From: a virus
Reading direction: 5' to 3' (one strand)
Length of the DNA stretch: 21,354 nucleotides
IMG/VR virus record: IMGVR_UViG_3300030110_000659
Span: 30,453-51,806 of that record
The notes beneath the pieces were generated by a model, which saw only the letters and a program-made list of their open reading frames with translations, did no database searches and was not told the DNA's origin. Position numbers and translations under genes: made by a program. Below are positions 15,936 to 21,354 of the stretch, piece after piece; within the stretch, counting starts at the first letter, position 1, and each line of letters opens with the position of its first letter.

Positions 15936-17516
15936 TTAATAACCAAACGTTGAATCTGCAACCTGCATACTTCTTTTAGGTGGACCCATAGGATCATAAT
16001 CAAATATGCTAAACCTTGGTCTTGACATGATACCATACCGTAAAGCATCGTACAAGTGGTCTTCTGATGTAGTATCTATATCCTCTGGATTTCTTTTGTC
16101 AATAGGTAGTGCAGGTAGTTGAGAAATTAAATTTGTACAGTTTTCAAAAAATACTAATCTAGGTTCTTCTGTAAACTCATCTATCTGTAAACGCCTGTGT
16201 ACTTCATTCTTTCCTGATACTCTTGATCCTCTTGATCTATCAGATGGTCGCCACCTGCAACCTCTCATAATCATTTGCTCTGCTAGGCTAGGGCCAGTAT
16301 CTCCACGTTTATGCCACAAACTAGAATCAAGTACACCATATTTAATATTACCGTCACCTGCTTCTAGTTCTAGTATCATATCAGCTAAATCTGTAGCAAG
16401 AACTTTACCTACATATAATTCTCTATACACAATTAACTTTTCGTCAGGAGATACAGCAAACCAGACTACACCAGACTTACTTCCGTATCCATAGTCACAT
16501 GCTCTAAACTTTACCCAGTTACTAGGTATATCATATGGTTCTACTACATGTACTTTTCTGTCAAACTCAGTAAAAGCTGCACCTTCTTTAATATCCCAAT
16601 CACCATCTAGTAACTGTCTTCTTTGTTGTTCTGGTAGTGACAAAAGCATTGCTTCATAGTCACCTTGTTCTGCTAAGTAAGGATTGTCGGAAAGACGGGC
16701 AGGTATAAACCTACGTTTGAATAAAGATTTACCAGCTTTGGAGTGTCCAGCAGGATAGCGTAGTACCTCACTTGTTTCAATATCTGTTGCCTCAAAAGCT
16801 GTTCCGTATGCAGCAGGATCAATAAACATTTTTTTAACCCAATGATGTCCTCTTCCTCCTGGGTTAGTAGTAGCTCTCATATATACAGGCAAGTCGGGTG
16901 CAGTGGACCGTAGACGTGATCTCATATAGTTCCACGAAAAAGGTGTGGGCCATTGAGTCAACTCATCAAAGCCTATCCAGCTAAACGCTAGACCTTGGTA
17001 GCGCAGGACATCATCTTCCCTGTCTAGGTAGGACATCCACAACCTCGCACCAGAGGGCGCAGTCCACTGCATCTTACGTTCTGACCATTTAATTCCAGGC
17101 CATATCTTAGGGTACATTTCTTGTGACTTAAAGATAAGTTCCCTTAGTTCTTCCGTAGTATGCCGTAGGAGCAATCCTGAGAAGGCTGGATGGCCCATAA
17201 AGCGTAATGGGTCTGCAAGCATAGCGTAGCTCTTTCCACCACCTGCACTGCCTCCAAATAGTACCTCACGTTCACCTGCAGCTAGGAAGTCTGTCTGGGG
17301 GCCAGCATTCGGTTTAAAGATAATGTTATGTTGTTCTTCAACTGGTGCAGTGTACGTAATAGTAGGCTCTATATCAGGCTGCGTTTTCTTGCGTGTTGTT
17401 GTTTTCTGTTGCACCGAGCCTTGTGCTTTCGATTTCTTCCGCTTTGGCGATTGCCTTTTTCGCATAGTCTGCCCATTTGCGTAGGCTTCCAGCTTTGTTT
17501 TTGCGTCTTCGCTCAT
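15936..17516 (-). CDS. terL: Terminase large subunit (packaging ATPase and nuclease)
   Basis: 526 aa. The ATPase half has a Walker A-like GGSAGGGKS (88-96), Walker B WIGFDE (180-185) and the coupling motif ATTNPGG (215-221). The nuclease half has the acidic residues expected of the RNase H-like fold: D341 in CDYGYG, D397 in VLDSSLW, and D486/D490 in EDHLYDALRY. It forms the packaging motor with TerS and portal. The first 47 codons lie inside the upstream gene and encode a very basic, low-complexity tail (RKRQSPKRKKSK); the conserved protein begins near residue 63 (HNIIFKPNAGPQTDFL). The ribosome binding site at this ATG is weak, so the true start is not certain, but no other ATG occurs between codon 18 and codon 99. 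Confidence 0.95.
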   Translation of the reverse strand: MSEDAKTKLEAYANGQTMRKRQSPKRKKSKAQGSVQQKTTTRKKTQPDIEPTITYTAPVEEQHNIIFKPNAGPQTDFLAAGEREVLFGGSAGGGKSYAMLADPLRFMGHPAFSGLLLRHTTEELRELIFKSQEMYPKIWPGIKWSERKMQWTAPSGARLWMSYLDREDDVLRYQGLAFSWIGFDELTQWPTPFSWNYMRSRLRSTAPDLPVYMRATTNPGGRGHHWVKKMFIDPAAYGTAFEATDIETSEVLRYPAGHSKAGKSLFKRRFIPARLSDNPYLAEQGDYEAMLLSLPEQQRRQLLDGDWDIKEGAAFTEFDRKVHVVEPYDIPSNWVKFRACDYGYGSKSGVVWFAVSPDEKLIVYRELYVGKVLATDLADMILELEAGDGNIKYGVLDSSLWHKRGDTGPSLAEQMIMRGCRWRPSDRSRGSRVSGKNEVHRRLQIDEFTEEPRLVFFENCTNLISQLPALPIDKRNPEDIDTTSEDHLYDALRYGIMSRPRFSIFDYDPMGPPKRSMQVADSTFGY

Positions 17517-17799
17517 TATCCAACCGTTTCTTTAATCCTACGTGAGATATTTCTCTGCCTGTATTTGTAGTTAGCCAGTTAGATACTTCACGATATGAGT
17601 ACTGTTTTAAATACTTCTTTGCTTTCTCAAGCATATCAAGTTCTATAGCTATTGGCAAGAGAATAAAATTATCATTAGGGTCTAGCTCATAGCCGTATGG
17701 TATTGTTCTTGATATACGTGGTATAGGAACCCACTCGTTGTTTTCTTTAATGTCGGTTGGTTGAGGGAGTTTCCATTGACCTACGGATTTAGTCATCAT
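17374..17799 (-). CDS. Conserved terminase-linked phage protein, HTH-like
   Basis: 141 aa, located between TerS and TerL and overlapping both (11 bases with TerS, 143 with TerL). The N-terminal part has a motif RISRTIPYGYELDPND and LLPIAIELDMLEKAKKYLKQ. Then YSYREVSNWLTTNTGREISH leads into VGLKKRLDNER; this resembles a helix-turn-helix as used by resolvase-like and other DNA-binding proteins. The C-terminal third is basic and helical (KAGSLRKWADYAKKAIAKAE). I have seen such a protein beside terminase genes in marine phages, but its function is unknown to me. A role in recognising or marking packaging DNA is conjecture from context and HTH character. Confidence 0.8.
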   Translation of the reverse strand: MMTKSVGQWKLPQPTDIKENNEWVPIPRISRTIPYGYELDPNDNFILLPIAIELDMLEKAKKYLKQYSYREVSNWLTTNTGREISHVGLKKRLDNERRRKNKAGSLRKWADYAKKAIAKAEEIESTRLGATENNNTQENAA

Positions 17800-18163
17800 C
17801 GTCCTGTGCTTGTTTAGCTGGCATTAACATAACACCACCTTTTGCTTCTACTTGCATCTTCTCTGTTTTTACAAGACCTGTACGATCTAGTAGTTCTTTA
17901 GCTGCTGCCATTTTGTCACGTATACCTAACTCAGTAGGATCGTTTAAAGCACTGACCATAGCCATAGCTGCCTTTGGCACATTACGTGCCAAGTAGTTAT
18001 GTGTTACGTCAATTATCTCTTCTTTTAAACTGCTAGTAATCTCACGGTTAGCTGTACTAGGTGAGTACCCTGCAAGTTTTTTAGCTGTAGTAATATTACC
18101 ACCAGCTTCATCCATAAGGACATCAAGAAACTTTTGTTGACGTGGTGTTAATTCTCTAGCCAT
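17789..18163 (-). CDS. terS: Terminase small subunit
   Basis: 124 aa. The N-terminus (ELTPRQQKFLDVLMDEAGGN, followed by ITTAKKLAGYSPSTANREIT) is the classic DNA-binding helix-turn-helix of phage small terminases. A helical middle (RNVPKAAMAMVSALNDPTEL, then GIRDKMAAAKELLDRTGLVK) would provide oligomerisation, and the end (QAQDDDD) is acidic. It is two genes ahead of TerL, the expected order. It should bind the packaging initiation site and hand the DNA to TerL. The start codon overlaps the stop of the previous gene (TAATG), indicating translational coupling. Confidence 0.85.
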   Translation of the reverse strand: MARELTPRQQKFLDVLMDEAGGNITTAKKLAGYSPSTANREITSSLKEEIIDVTHNYLARNVPKAAMAMVSALNDPTELGIRDKMAAAKELLDRTGLVKTEKMQVEAKGGVMLMPAKQAQDDDD

Positions 18164-18429
18164 TATTTAAATAAACCTTTTTTTCTATAATCTATATGAA
18201 TTGTTTTATTTTTTACTAATCCACCAACACTATAACCTAAAAAATTACCAACAGATTGTGCTTTTGTATTAACACCAAAAGAACGTGTATTACCGTCAGG
18301 ATCAATAAGTTTTATGCCTCTATCTGTAAGTTCATAATCAAATCCATGATCTTGTGCTAATTTAATAGCACCTTTAATGCCTATTTTACTAGATTTATTT
18401 AAATCATCATACCCCATATATCCAGGCAT
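18163..18429 (-). CDS. Small hypothetical protein
   Basis: 88 aa, between the endolysin and TerS genes. The sequence (NKSSKIGIKGAIKLAQDHGF, DYELTDRGIKLIDPDGNTRS) suggests a small alpha/beta fold with a short Gly-rich hydrophobic stretch (VGNFLGYSVGGLV) near the C-terminus, too short and too Gly-rich for a sure membrane anchor. It ends basic (DYRKKGLFK). AAGGAAAA precedes the ATG, and its stop codon overlaps the TerS start. I do not recognise the family. Confidence 0.7.
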   Translation of the reverse strand: MPGYMGYDDLNKSSKIGIKGAIKLAQDHGFDYELTDRGIKLIDPDGNTRSFGVNTKAQSVGNFLGYSVGGLVKNKTIHIDYRKKGLFK

Positions 18430-18439
18430 TATATTTTCC

Positions 18440-18892
18440 TTATATCATCTCAAAATGTGGGGCATCAATAAATGGTCTGCGACCTTCTGATCTACGCAAA
18501 TCTATATAAGCATTCATAGAATCTTCAGCAGAACCACTGTACATTCTTATGTCTCCTTCAGACCAAGCTGCGCCCCACTTAATAGCAACAGTGTTACGTC
18601 TAGCTGCTTCTGCCATTGCATCACATATATCATCGTATACGTTTAGCTCCCAAGATATATCAGAACCAAAGTATGCAACAAGGTCTACAGCCCTACCATC
18701 TAGGTGTTTGCTTTTCATAGTCTGTGATCTACCTGAGTCATAGAGCTTTTGCTGTTCCTCTAAAGTACGCATACCATAAGTAACACCAAAGTCTACCTTA
18801 GTCAACTTAATAGCTTCTAGTACTACATTTACAAGGTCTTTTTCTACACCTTCTAGTTTGCCAATACTTCTTGCACTTAGTTTAAATCCCAT
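18440..18892 (-). CDS. Endolysin, M15-type L-alanyl-D-glutamate peptidase
   Basis: 150 aa, close to the length of the phage T5 endolysin family. The zinc-peptidase pattern is complete: GMRTLEEQQKLYDSG (40-54), SKHLDGRAVDL with ligands H63 and D70, and IDAPHFE with D143 and H146 (a D-x-x-H motif). This matches VanY/M15 enzymes that cut the L-Ala-D-Glu bond in the peptide stem of peptidoglycan. There is no signal peptide, so release should depend on the holin encoded just upstream. The ORF begins nine bases after the holin stop. Confidence 0.9.
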   Translation of the reverse strand: MGFKLSARSIGKLEGVEKDLVNVVLEAIKLTKVDFGVTYGMRTLEEQQKLYDSGRSQTMKSKHLDGRAVDLVAYFGSDISWELNVYDDICDAMAEAARRNTVAIKWGAAWSEGDIRMYSGSAEDSMNAYIDLRRSEGRRPFIDAPHFEMI

Positions 18893-18901
18893 ATTACTTC
18901 C

Positions 18902-19360
18902 TTACATAGATGTCTTTACATACTTGGATACTGCTCTACCACCAAACCAAAAACTAATTATAGCTGCAAACAGTCCACTTGTAGCATCATCCCAAATTAA
19001 AGACAGTGACCTACCAAGATCATTACCTGCATCCATAAGAGATATAAGTGCTGTTACTTTGATGGCAACAAAAAGGCCAAAGAAAACATAAGTGATGACA
19101 GGACGGACACTGCCTCGTAGTGCGTTGATAAAACCTCCTGCATCCATACTATCATGTTTATACAGTCCTTCTGTTTCTTTTATCTCTGCTTGCTTATCTA
19201 TTATGTTTAGCTTTAGCTCATTACGCTTTGCCATCATATCCATCTCAAGCGACATACGCTCAAGGTTATGTTTGTGATCTTGTCCTGCCTTAAAGTAATT
19301 TAATATCTCAGGTAGGAAAGAAGTACCAAATCCTAGTAAACTACCAAGTAGTGTAATCAT
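18902..19360 (-). CDS. Holin of the GTA/marine-phage 3TM type
   Basis: 152 aa. A hydrophobic N-terminal segment (ITLLGSLLGFGTSFLPEILN, 2-21) is followed by a charged coiled-coil region (about 28-66) and two membrane segments: RPVITYVFFGLFVAIKVTA (86-104) and ATSGLFAAIISFWFG (126-140). The pattern SVRPVITY...IWDD...LFAAIISFWFGGRA is the signature I know from the GTA-type 3TM holin family. It lies directly before the endolysin gene, with its ATG overlapping the previous stop (ATGA), as in a lysis cassette. It would form membrane lesions that give the endolysin access to the wall. Confidence 0.8.
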   Translation of the reverse strand: MITLLGSLLGFGTSFLPEILNYFKAGQDHKHNLERMSLEMDMMAKRNELKLNIIDKQAEIKETEGLYKHDSMDAGGFINALRGSVRPVITYVFFGLFVAIKVTALISLMDAGNDLGRSLSLIWDDATSGLFAAIISFWFGGRAVSKYVKTSM

Positions 19361-19566
19361 AATGTTACCTTTGTTTTATCTGCTTCAAAAGAAAGTTTTG
19401 TACATTTAGAAAATGAAAAAGCCTCTTCTGTAGGTTTACTAGCTTCTAATTGTGTAACTAGAATACCTCTTGCTGTTTCACACATTTCCATTGATGGATA
19501 CAATACTTGATCTGAGGCTATCCTATGCTGCCCCACTTGTATTAATACTAGTACTATAACATACAT
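19357..19566 (-). CDS. Small membrane-anchored or exported protein in lysis cluster
   Basis: 69 aa from the ATG at 19566, which overlaps the stop of the upstream gene as TAATG with GGAG 11 bases ahead; an in-frame TTG three codons earlier (19575) is the alternative. The N-terminus is hydrophobic (MYVIVLVLIQVGQ), followed by a polar region with Cys at two positions (EMCETARG and SKCTKLSF), so it could be exported with one disulphide. It sits between a second small exported protein and the holin. It might be part of a spanin-like pair, but there is no lipobox and the hydrophobic segment is short, so this is only a suggestion. Confidence 0.65.
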   Translation of the reverse strand: MYVIVLVLIQVGQHRIASDQVLYPSMEMCETARGILVTQLEASKPTEEAFSFSKCTKLSFEADKTKVTL

Positions 19567-19781
19567 TAATCCCAAAACTCCGTATTCTTAGAAACCATCT
19601 TAGGTAAACAGTATGCATCTATTCTGTCTGTCCTATATATATACCCACCATAATGTAAGCGATTTCCTTTTTCTATTTGTTCAGCAAAATAATTACAACG
19701 ATTTACATCCCTAAAATACATCCCTTGTGTATTTTGCGCTTGGCCCTCAAATGTAACCAATAATAAAAACGCCATAACCAT
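19566..19781 (-). CDS. Small exported protein in lysis cluster
   Basis: About 71 aa from the ATG at 19781, five bases after the upstream stop; a GTG at 19799 would add six residues. The N-terminus (MVMAFLLLVTFEGQAQ) looks like a signal peptide with cleavage after GQA. The mature part has two Cys (NRCNYFAEQ and DAYCLPK), compatible with a disulphide in the periplasm, and many aromatic residues (YFRD, HYGGYIYRT). It is in the same tight cluster as the following small anchored protein, the holin and the endolysin. A role in outer-membrane disruption or superinfection control is possible but not shown by any motif. Confidence 0.65.
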   Translation of the reverse strand: MVMAFLLLVTFEGQAQNTQGMYFRDVNRCNYFAEQIEKGNRLHYGGYIYRTDRIDAYCLPKMVSKNTEFWD

Positions 19782-19785
19782 GACA

Positions 19786-20004
19786 TTACTTAGTACCACC
19801 TCTGTCAGTTTTTGCTTCTTTGTTCATCCAGATACCAAAGCAACCTGTTAATGCACCCATGCATACAGATACAAGTCCTGCTTGTCCATTAGAAGGATCG
19901 GGTAAAGACATGTACCAATGTACAGATTGATATGTTAATATAGTAACTACTAACATCATTAGTCGTGGAAATATTTTATAGTCATCAATAATACTATGCG
20001 CCAT
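19786..20004 (-). CDS. Two-helix membrane protein, holin candidate
   Basis: 72 aa with two predicted membrane helices: about 12-32 (FPRLMMLVVTILTYQSVHWY) and about 42-60 (AGLVSVCMGALTGCFGIWM). A short proline-containing loop (SLPDPSNGQ) joins them, and the tail is charged (NKEAKTDRGGTK). The layout and the VSVCMGALTGCFGIWMNKE style are common in small membrane proteins of marine phages near lysis genes. It may be a class II holin or an antiholin partner of the 152-aa holin downstream. The Shine-Dalgarno AGGAT overlaps the stop of the preceding gene. Confidence 0.7.
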   Translation of the reverse strand: MAHSIIDDYKIFPRLMMLVVTILTYQSVHWYMSLPDPSNGQAGLVSVCMGALTGCFGIWMNKEAKTDRGGTK

Positions 20005-20007
20005 ACT

Positions 20008-20319
20008 TTATCCTACCATGCCACCCCTAGCGGCTCTAAATCGTTTGGTTTTCTTTGCAATACTTTTAGGTTGAGCCACAAACTGCTTACCTGCCGCCTT
20101 GCCTTTTCGTTTTGCTCTTGAAGTAGCTGCATACTCAGAAGCACTAAGAGACTTAATAGCAGCAGTAGGGAGATAACGTTCTCCTGTTTTGGCACTAGGT
20201 TTCCCACTTTTAGTACGCCACTTCTGTTTTGTCCAGTTAGTTAGGCTTTGTTGAGATTTAGCTTTTGCCACGTTAACAGCAATCACAGTCTTCGTGACAC
20301 TTCCTATTAGTAAGCGCAC
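20008..20319 (-). CDS. Basic conserved phage protein (WTKQKWRTKSGKPS type)
   Basis: Up to 103 aa and strongly basic. The conserved-looking part runs from QQSLTNWTKQKWRTKSGKPS through KTGERYLPTAAIKSLSASEY to AATSRAKRKGKAAGKQFVAQ and ends KKTKRFRAARGGMVG. I recall proteins of this style from marine phages and large algal viruses, with no assigned function. The start is unsure: the GTG at 20319 gives the longest form, but the first 16 residues (RLLIGSVTKTVIAVN) look unlike the rest, and a GTG at 20271 would begin the protein with MAKAKSQQ. Nucleic-acid binding is likely from the charge alone. Confidence 0.7.
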   Translation of the reverse strand: MRLLIGSVTKTVIAVNVAKAKSQQSLTNWTKQKWRTKSGKPSAKTGERYLPTAAIKSLSASEYAATSRAKRKGKAAGKQFVAQPKSIAKKTKRFRAARGGMVG

Positions 20320-20343
20320 ACCACAATCTTCTTAAATACCTTC

Positions 20344-20532
20344 TCACGATTTGTATCCTCCACCTGCGGCCTTATAAGCCTTAGCTAACATCTGGGCTTT
20401 ACGTGCAGACCATTGACCTGCACCTCCACCCTTAGTTCCTGCTTTAATTCTGCTAAATATACGTTTACGTTTTGCTGGTTGTGTATAGTTACCAGCTTTA
20501 TTGACCGTAGACTTTCCTGTAGATTTCGCCAC
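20344..20532 (-). CDS. Small basic conserved phage protein (GQWSARKAQ...GGGY type)
   Basis: 62 aa, very basic, starting at a GTG. A TAGGAG element lies six bases before it. The first half is flexible (KSTGKSTVNKAGNYTQPAKR) and the second half holds a compact motif: KAGTKGGGAGQWSARKAQ, MLAKAYKAAGGGY. The WSARKAQ and GGGY elements are a recurring signature of short phage proteins of unknown function. The start lies inside the upstream DUF1127-like gene (35-base overlap, different frame), so translation of the two is probably coupled. Confidence 0.75.
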   Translation of the reverse strand: MAKSTGKSTVNKAGNYTQPAKRKRIFSRIKAGTKGGGAGQWSARKAQMLAKAYKAAGGGYKS

Positions 20533-20641
20533 GAGATACTCCTATATCTTTTAGCTCCATGTCAGTCATATTTTGCAACTGCCACAAAGCCACTTTCTTT
20601 TGTTGACTTTTTTGAATAAACTTTATAAGTTTTTTAAACAT
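20498..20641 (-). CDS. DUF1127-like small protein, first gene of the late unit
   Basis: 47 aa. The N-terminal half is basic (MFKKLIKFIQKSQQKK), followed by the DUF1127 signature: LQNMTDMELKDIGVSRGEIY at residues 22-41, in which the D-x-E-L-K-D-I-G-[hydrophobic]-S-R pattern is complete. Proteins of this family are short, Arg/Lys-rich and common in alphaproteobacteria; members in Agrobacterium and Rhodobacter have been linked to RNA turnover and metabolic regulation. AAGGAGATA stands seven bases before the ATG, and promoter P3 lies about 45 bases further up. The gene overlaps the start of the next one by 35 bases. A phage copy could bind RNA or alter host gene expression; that function is inferred. 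Confidence 0.8.
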   Translation of the reverse strand: MFKKLIKFIQKSQQKKVALWQLQNMTDMELKDIGVSRGEIYRKVYGQ

Positions 20642-20687
20642 ACACTATCTCCTTTTTGTTATGTCAGAGATAGTTATATCACAGTTA

Positions 20688-20716
20688 GTTATACCATACT
20701 ATAGATAATAATGCAA
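20688..20716 (-). promoter_or_regulatory. Sigma70-like extended -10 promoter P3
   Basis: On the minus strand TTGCAT (20716-20711) is separated by 17 bases from TATAAC (20693-20688), with TGG before the -10 (TATGGTATAACT). A second TATAAC lies 15 bases further down (20678-20673). The -35 box shares its first two bases with the foot of the preceding hairpin. It is placed to drive the DUF1127-like gene and the lysis/packaging genes that follow. Confidence 0.6.
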
Positions 20717-20742
20717 CCCCGATATGCATTTATATCAGGGTT
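20715..20742 (-). terminator. Hairpin terminator after the 103-aa gene
   Basis: The minus-strand RNA forms an 11-bp stem (AACCCUGAUAU with AUAUCGGGGUU) around a six-base loop (AAAUGC), including one U-G pair that would be a C-A mismatch on the other strand. It starts nine bases after the stop of the upstream gene. No U run follows on this strand; on the plus strand a run of seven T does follow, so it might also stop any rightward transcript. Confidence 0.55.
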
Positions 20743-20751
20743 ACACTTTTT

Positions 20752-21063
20752 TTATGATAGTACTACTTTAATAGTTACGTTGTCACTAGTAGCTGCTAAG
20801 ATGTTCATTATAACAGCATCACCAACAGCGTCAGGTATTGCAAGAGTGTAATTACCTGCCTCTAGTTCTAAATCATTAGCACCACAGTTTGCCTCTGCAG
20901 CACCAAAGTTAATTAAAAACTCTTGGTCAGCATGAAGGTGTACAACTTTAAAGCCAGTGCAGGTAAAATGTGCAGTATTACCTGCAGTATTATCTATGGT
21001 TGCTTTTGTTTGTACACTCCATCGTAACGTATTAGGTTGGAATGTGCCTACGGAAGTTGACAT
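20752..21063 (-). CDS. Small beta-rich structural-like protein
   Basis: 103 aa. The sequence alternates hydrophobic and polar residues (FTCTGFKVVHLHADQEFLIN, GANDLELEAGNYTLAIPDAV, NILAATSDNVTIKVVLS), suggesting a small beta-sandwich of the kind found among phage virion proteins. No signal peptide or membrane helix is present. AGGAGG stands eight bases before the ATG and the gene follows another beta-rich gene after only 14 bases, so the two are cotranscribed. The hairpin at 20715-20742 ends the unit. No family is recognised. Confidence 0.7.
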   Translation of the reverse strand: MSTSVGTFQPNTLRWSVQTKATIDNTAGNTAHFTCTGFKVVHLHADQEFLINFGAAEANCGANDLELEAGNYTLAIPDAVGDAVIMNILAATSDNVTIKVVLS

Positions 21064-21077
21064 TTATCATTCCTCCT

Positions 21078-21354
21078 TTAATGTACTGAGTATTCTAGTT
21101 CAACAGTAAATCTACCTGCAGATGCATCACCGTTCATAGTAGTAGTAGCAAATACATACAAGTGTGTGTTTGCAATAGGTGCTTGTACTAATGGATCAAA
21201 TATATGATACCCTGCTGCATCCAGATTTAAATCAATTTCAGTTACTGAGTCAGTAGCAGAAATACGTGGATTAAAAGATGCAACACCTGCACCTACAATC
21301 TCTGTGCCTGATGATACTACAGCAGCATTAGTAGCAATGCCAGAAGTAGGGTTA
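21078..21354 (-). CDS. Beta-rich structural-like protein, 3' part only
   Basis: The last 92 codons are present; the start lies beyond the right edge. The visible part reads NPTSGIATNAAVVSSGTEIV, then ASFNPRISATDSVTEIDLNL, AAGYHIFDPLVQAPIANTHL, and ends RFTVELEYSVH before TAA. The composition (Ser, Thr, Ala, Val) and the short strand pattern suggest a virion or fibre-associated protein, like its downstream neighbour. I do not recognise the family. Confidence 0.7.
   Translation of the reverse strand, partial: NPTSGIATNAAVVSSGTEIVGAGVASFNPRISATDSVTEIDLNLDAAGYHIFDPLVQAPIANTHLYVFATTTMNGDASAGRFTVELEYSVH

Noticed and set aside
20013-20207. Alternative minus-strand frame within the 103-aa basic gene
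   Set aside because: It lies inside a better-supported basic protein, has no Shine-Dalgarno sequence and shows a Leu-rich shadow composition.

Overview
The window is a piece of a tailed bacteriophage genome carrying the packaging, capsid, short-tail and lysis modules. It is AT-rich. Every gene I accept lies on the minus strand, so the region is transcribed from right (21354) to left (1). Genes are tightly packed, often with TAATG or ATGA stop/start overlaps. The absence of a tape-measure or sheath gene, together with a P22/T7-like adaptor followed by a long 'FEPDIQGGYRRINGY' tail protein, points to a podovirus. The fibre style (AELNILDGV repeats, 'TIASTGNATDFGD' propeller repeats) is what I know from marine phages and viral metagenomes. 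A small DUF1127-type protein suggests an alphaproteobacterial host. Both of these are inferences.

In order of transcription, two small beta-rich proteins at the right edge (one cut by the window) end in a hairpin. A sigma70-like promoter overlaps that hairpin and opens a long late unit. The unit starts with a 47-aa DUF1127-like protein (20498-20641) and two short, very basic proteins. A lysis/membrane cluster follows: a two-helix membrane protein, two small exported or anchored proteins, a 3TM-type holin and an L-Ala-D-Glu-type M15 endolysin. Next come a small unknown protein, TerS, a terminase-linked conserved protein, TerL, portal, a small protein overlapping the portal gene, a 699-aa unknown virion candidate and the scaffold.

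A second promoter lies just past the scaffold gene and gives the major capsid gene its own transcript, with a leader of about 200 nt that contains hairpins. A decoration-like protein, a hairpin, the head-tail adaptor and the tail/stabilisation protein follow, then a 710-aa fibre and a 121-aa virion protein.

The array ends with three paralogous six-repeat propeller proteins, probably receptor-binding or fibre-tip components. After them a third promoter with the same design (TTGCAA-N17-TATAAC) drives a gene that runs off the left edge.

The points most worth a second look are the phage DUF1127 gene heading the late unit, a shared promoter design at the starts of three transcription units, the structured capsid leader, the tandem triplicate of propeller genes whose C-terminal His-Gly-Gly codons double as the next gene's ribosome binding site, and one small beta domain inserted into two adjacent tail proteins.
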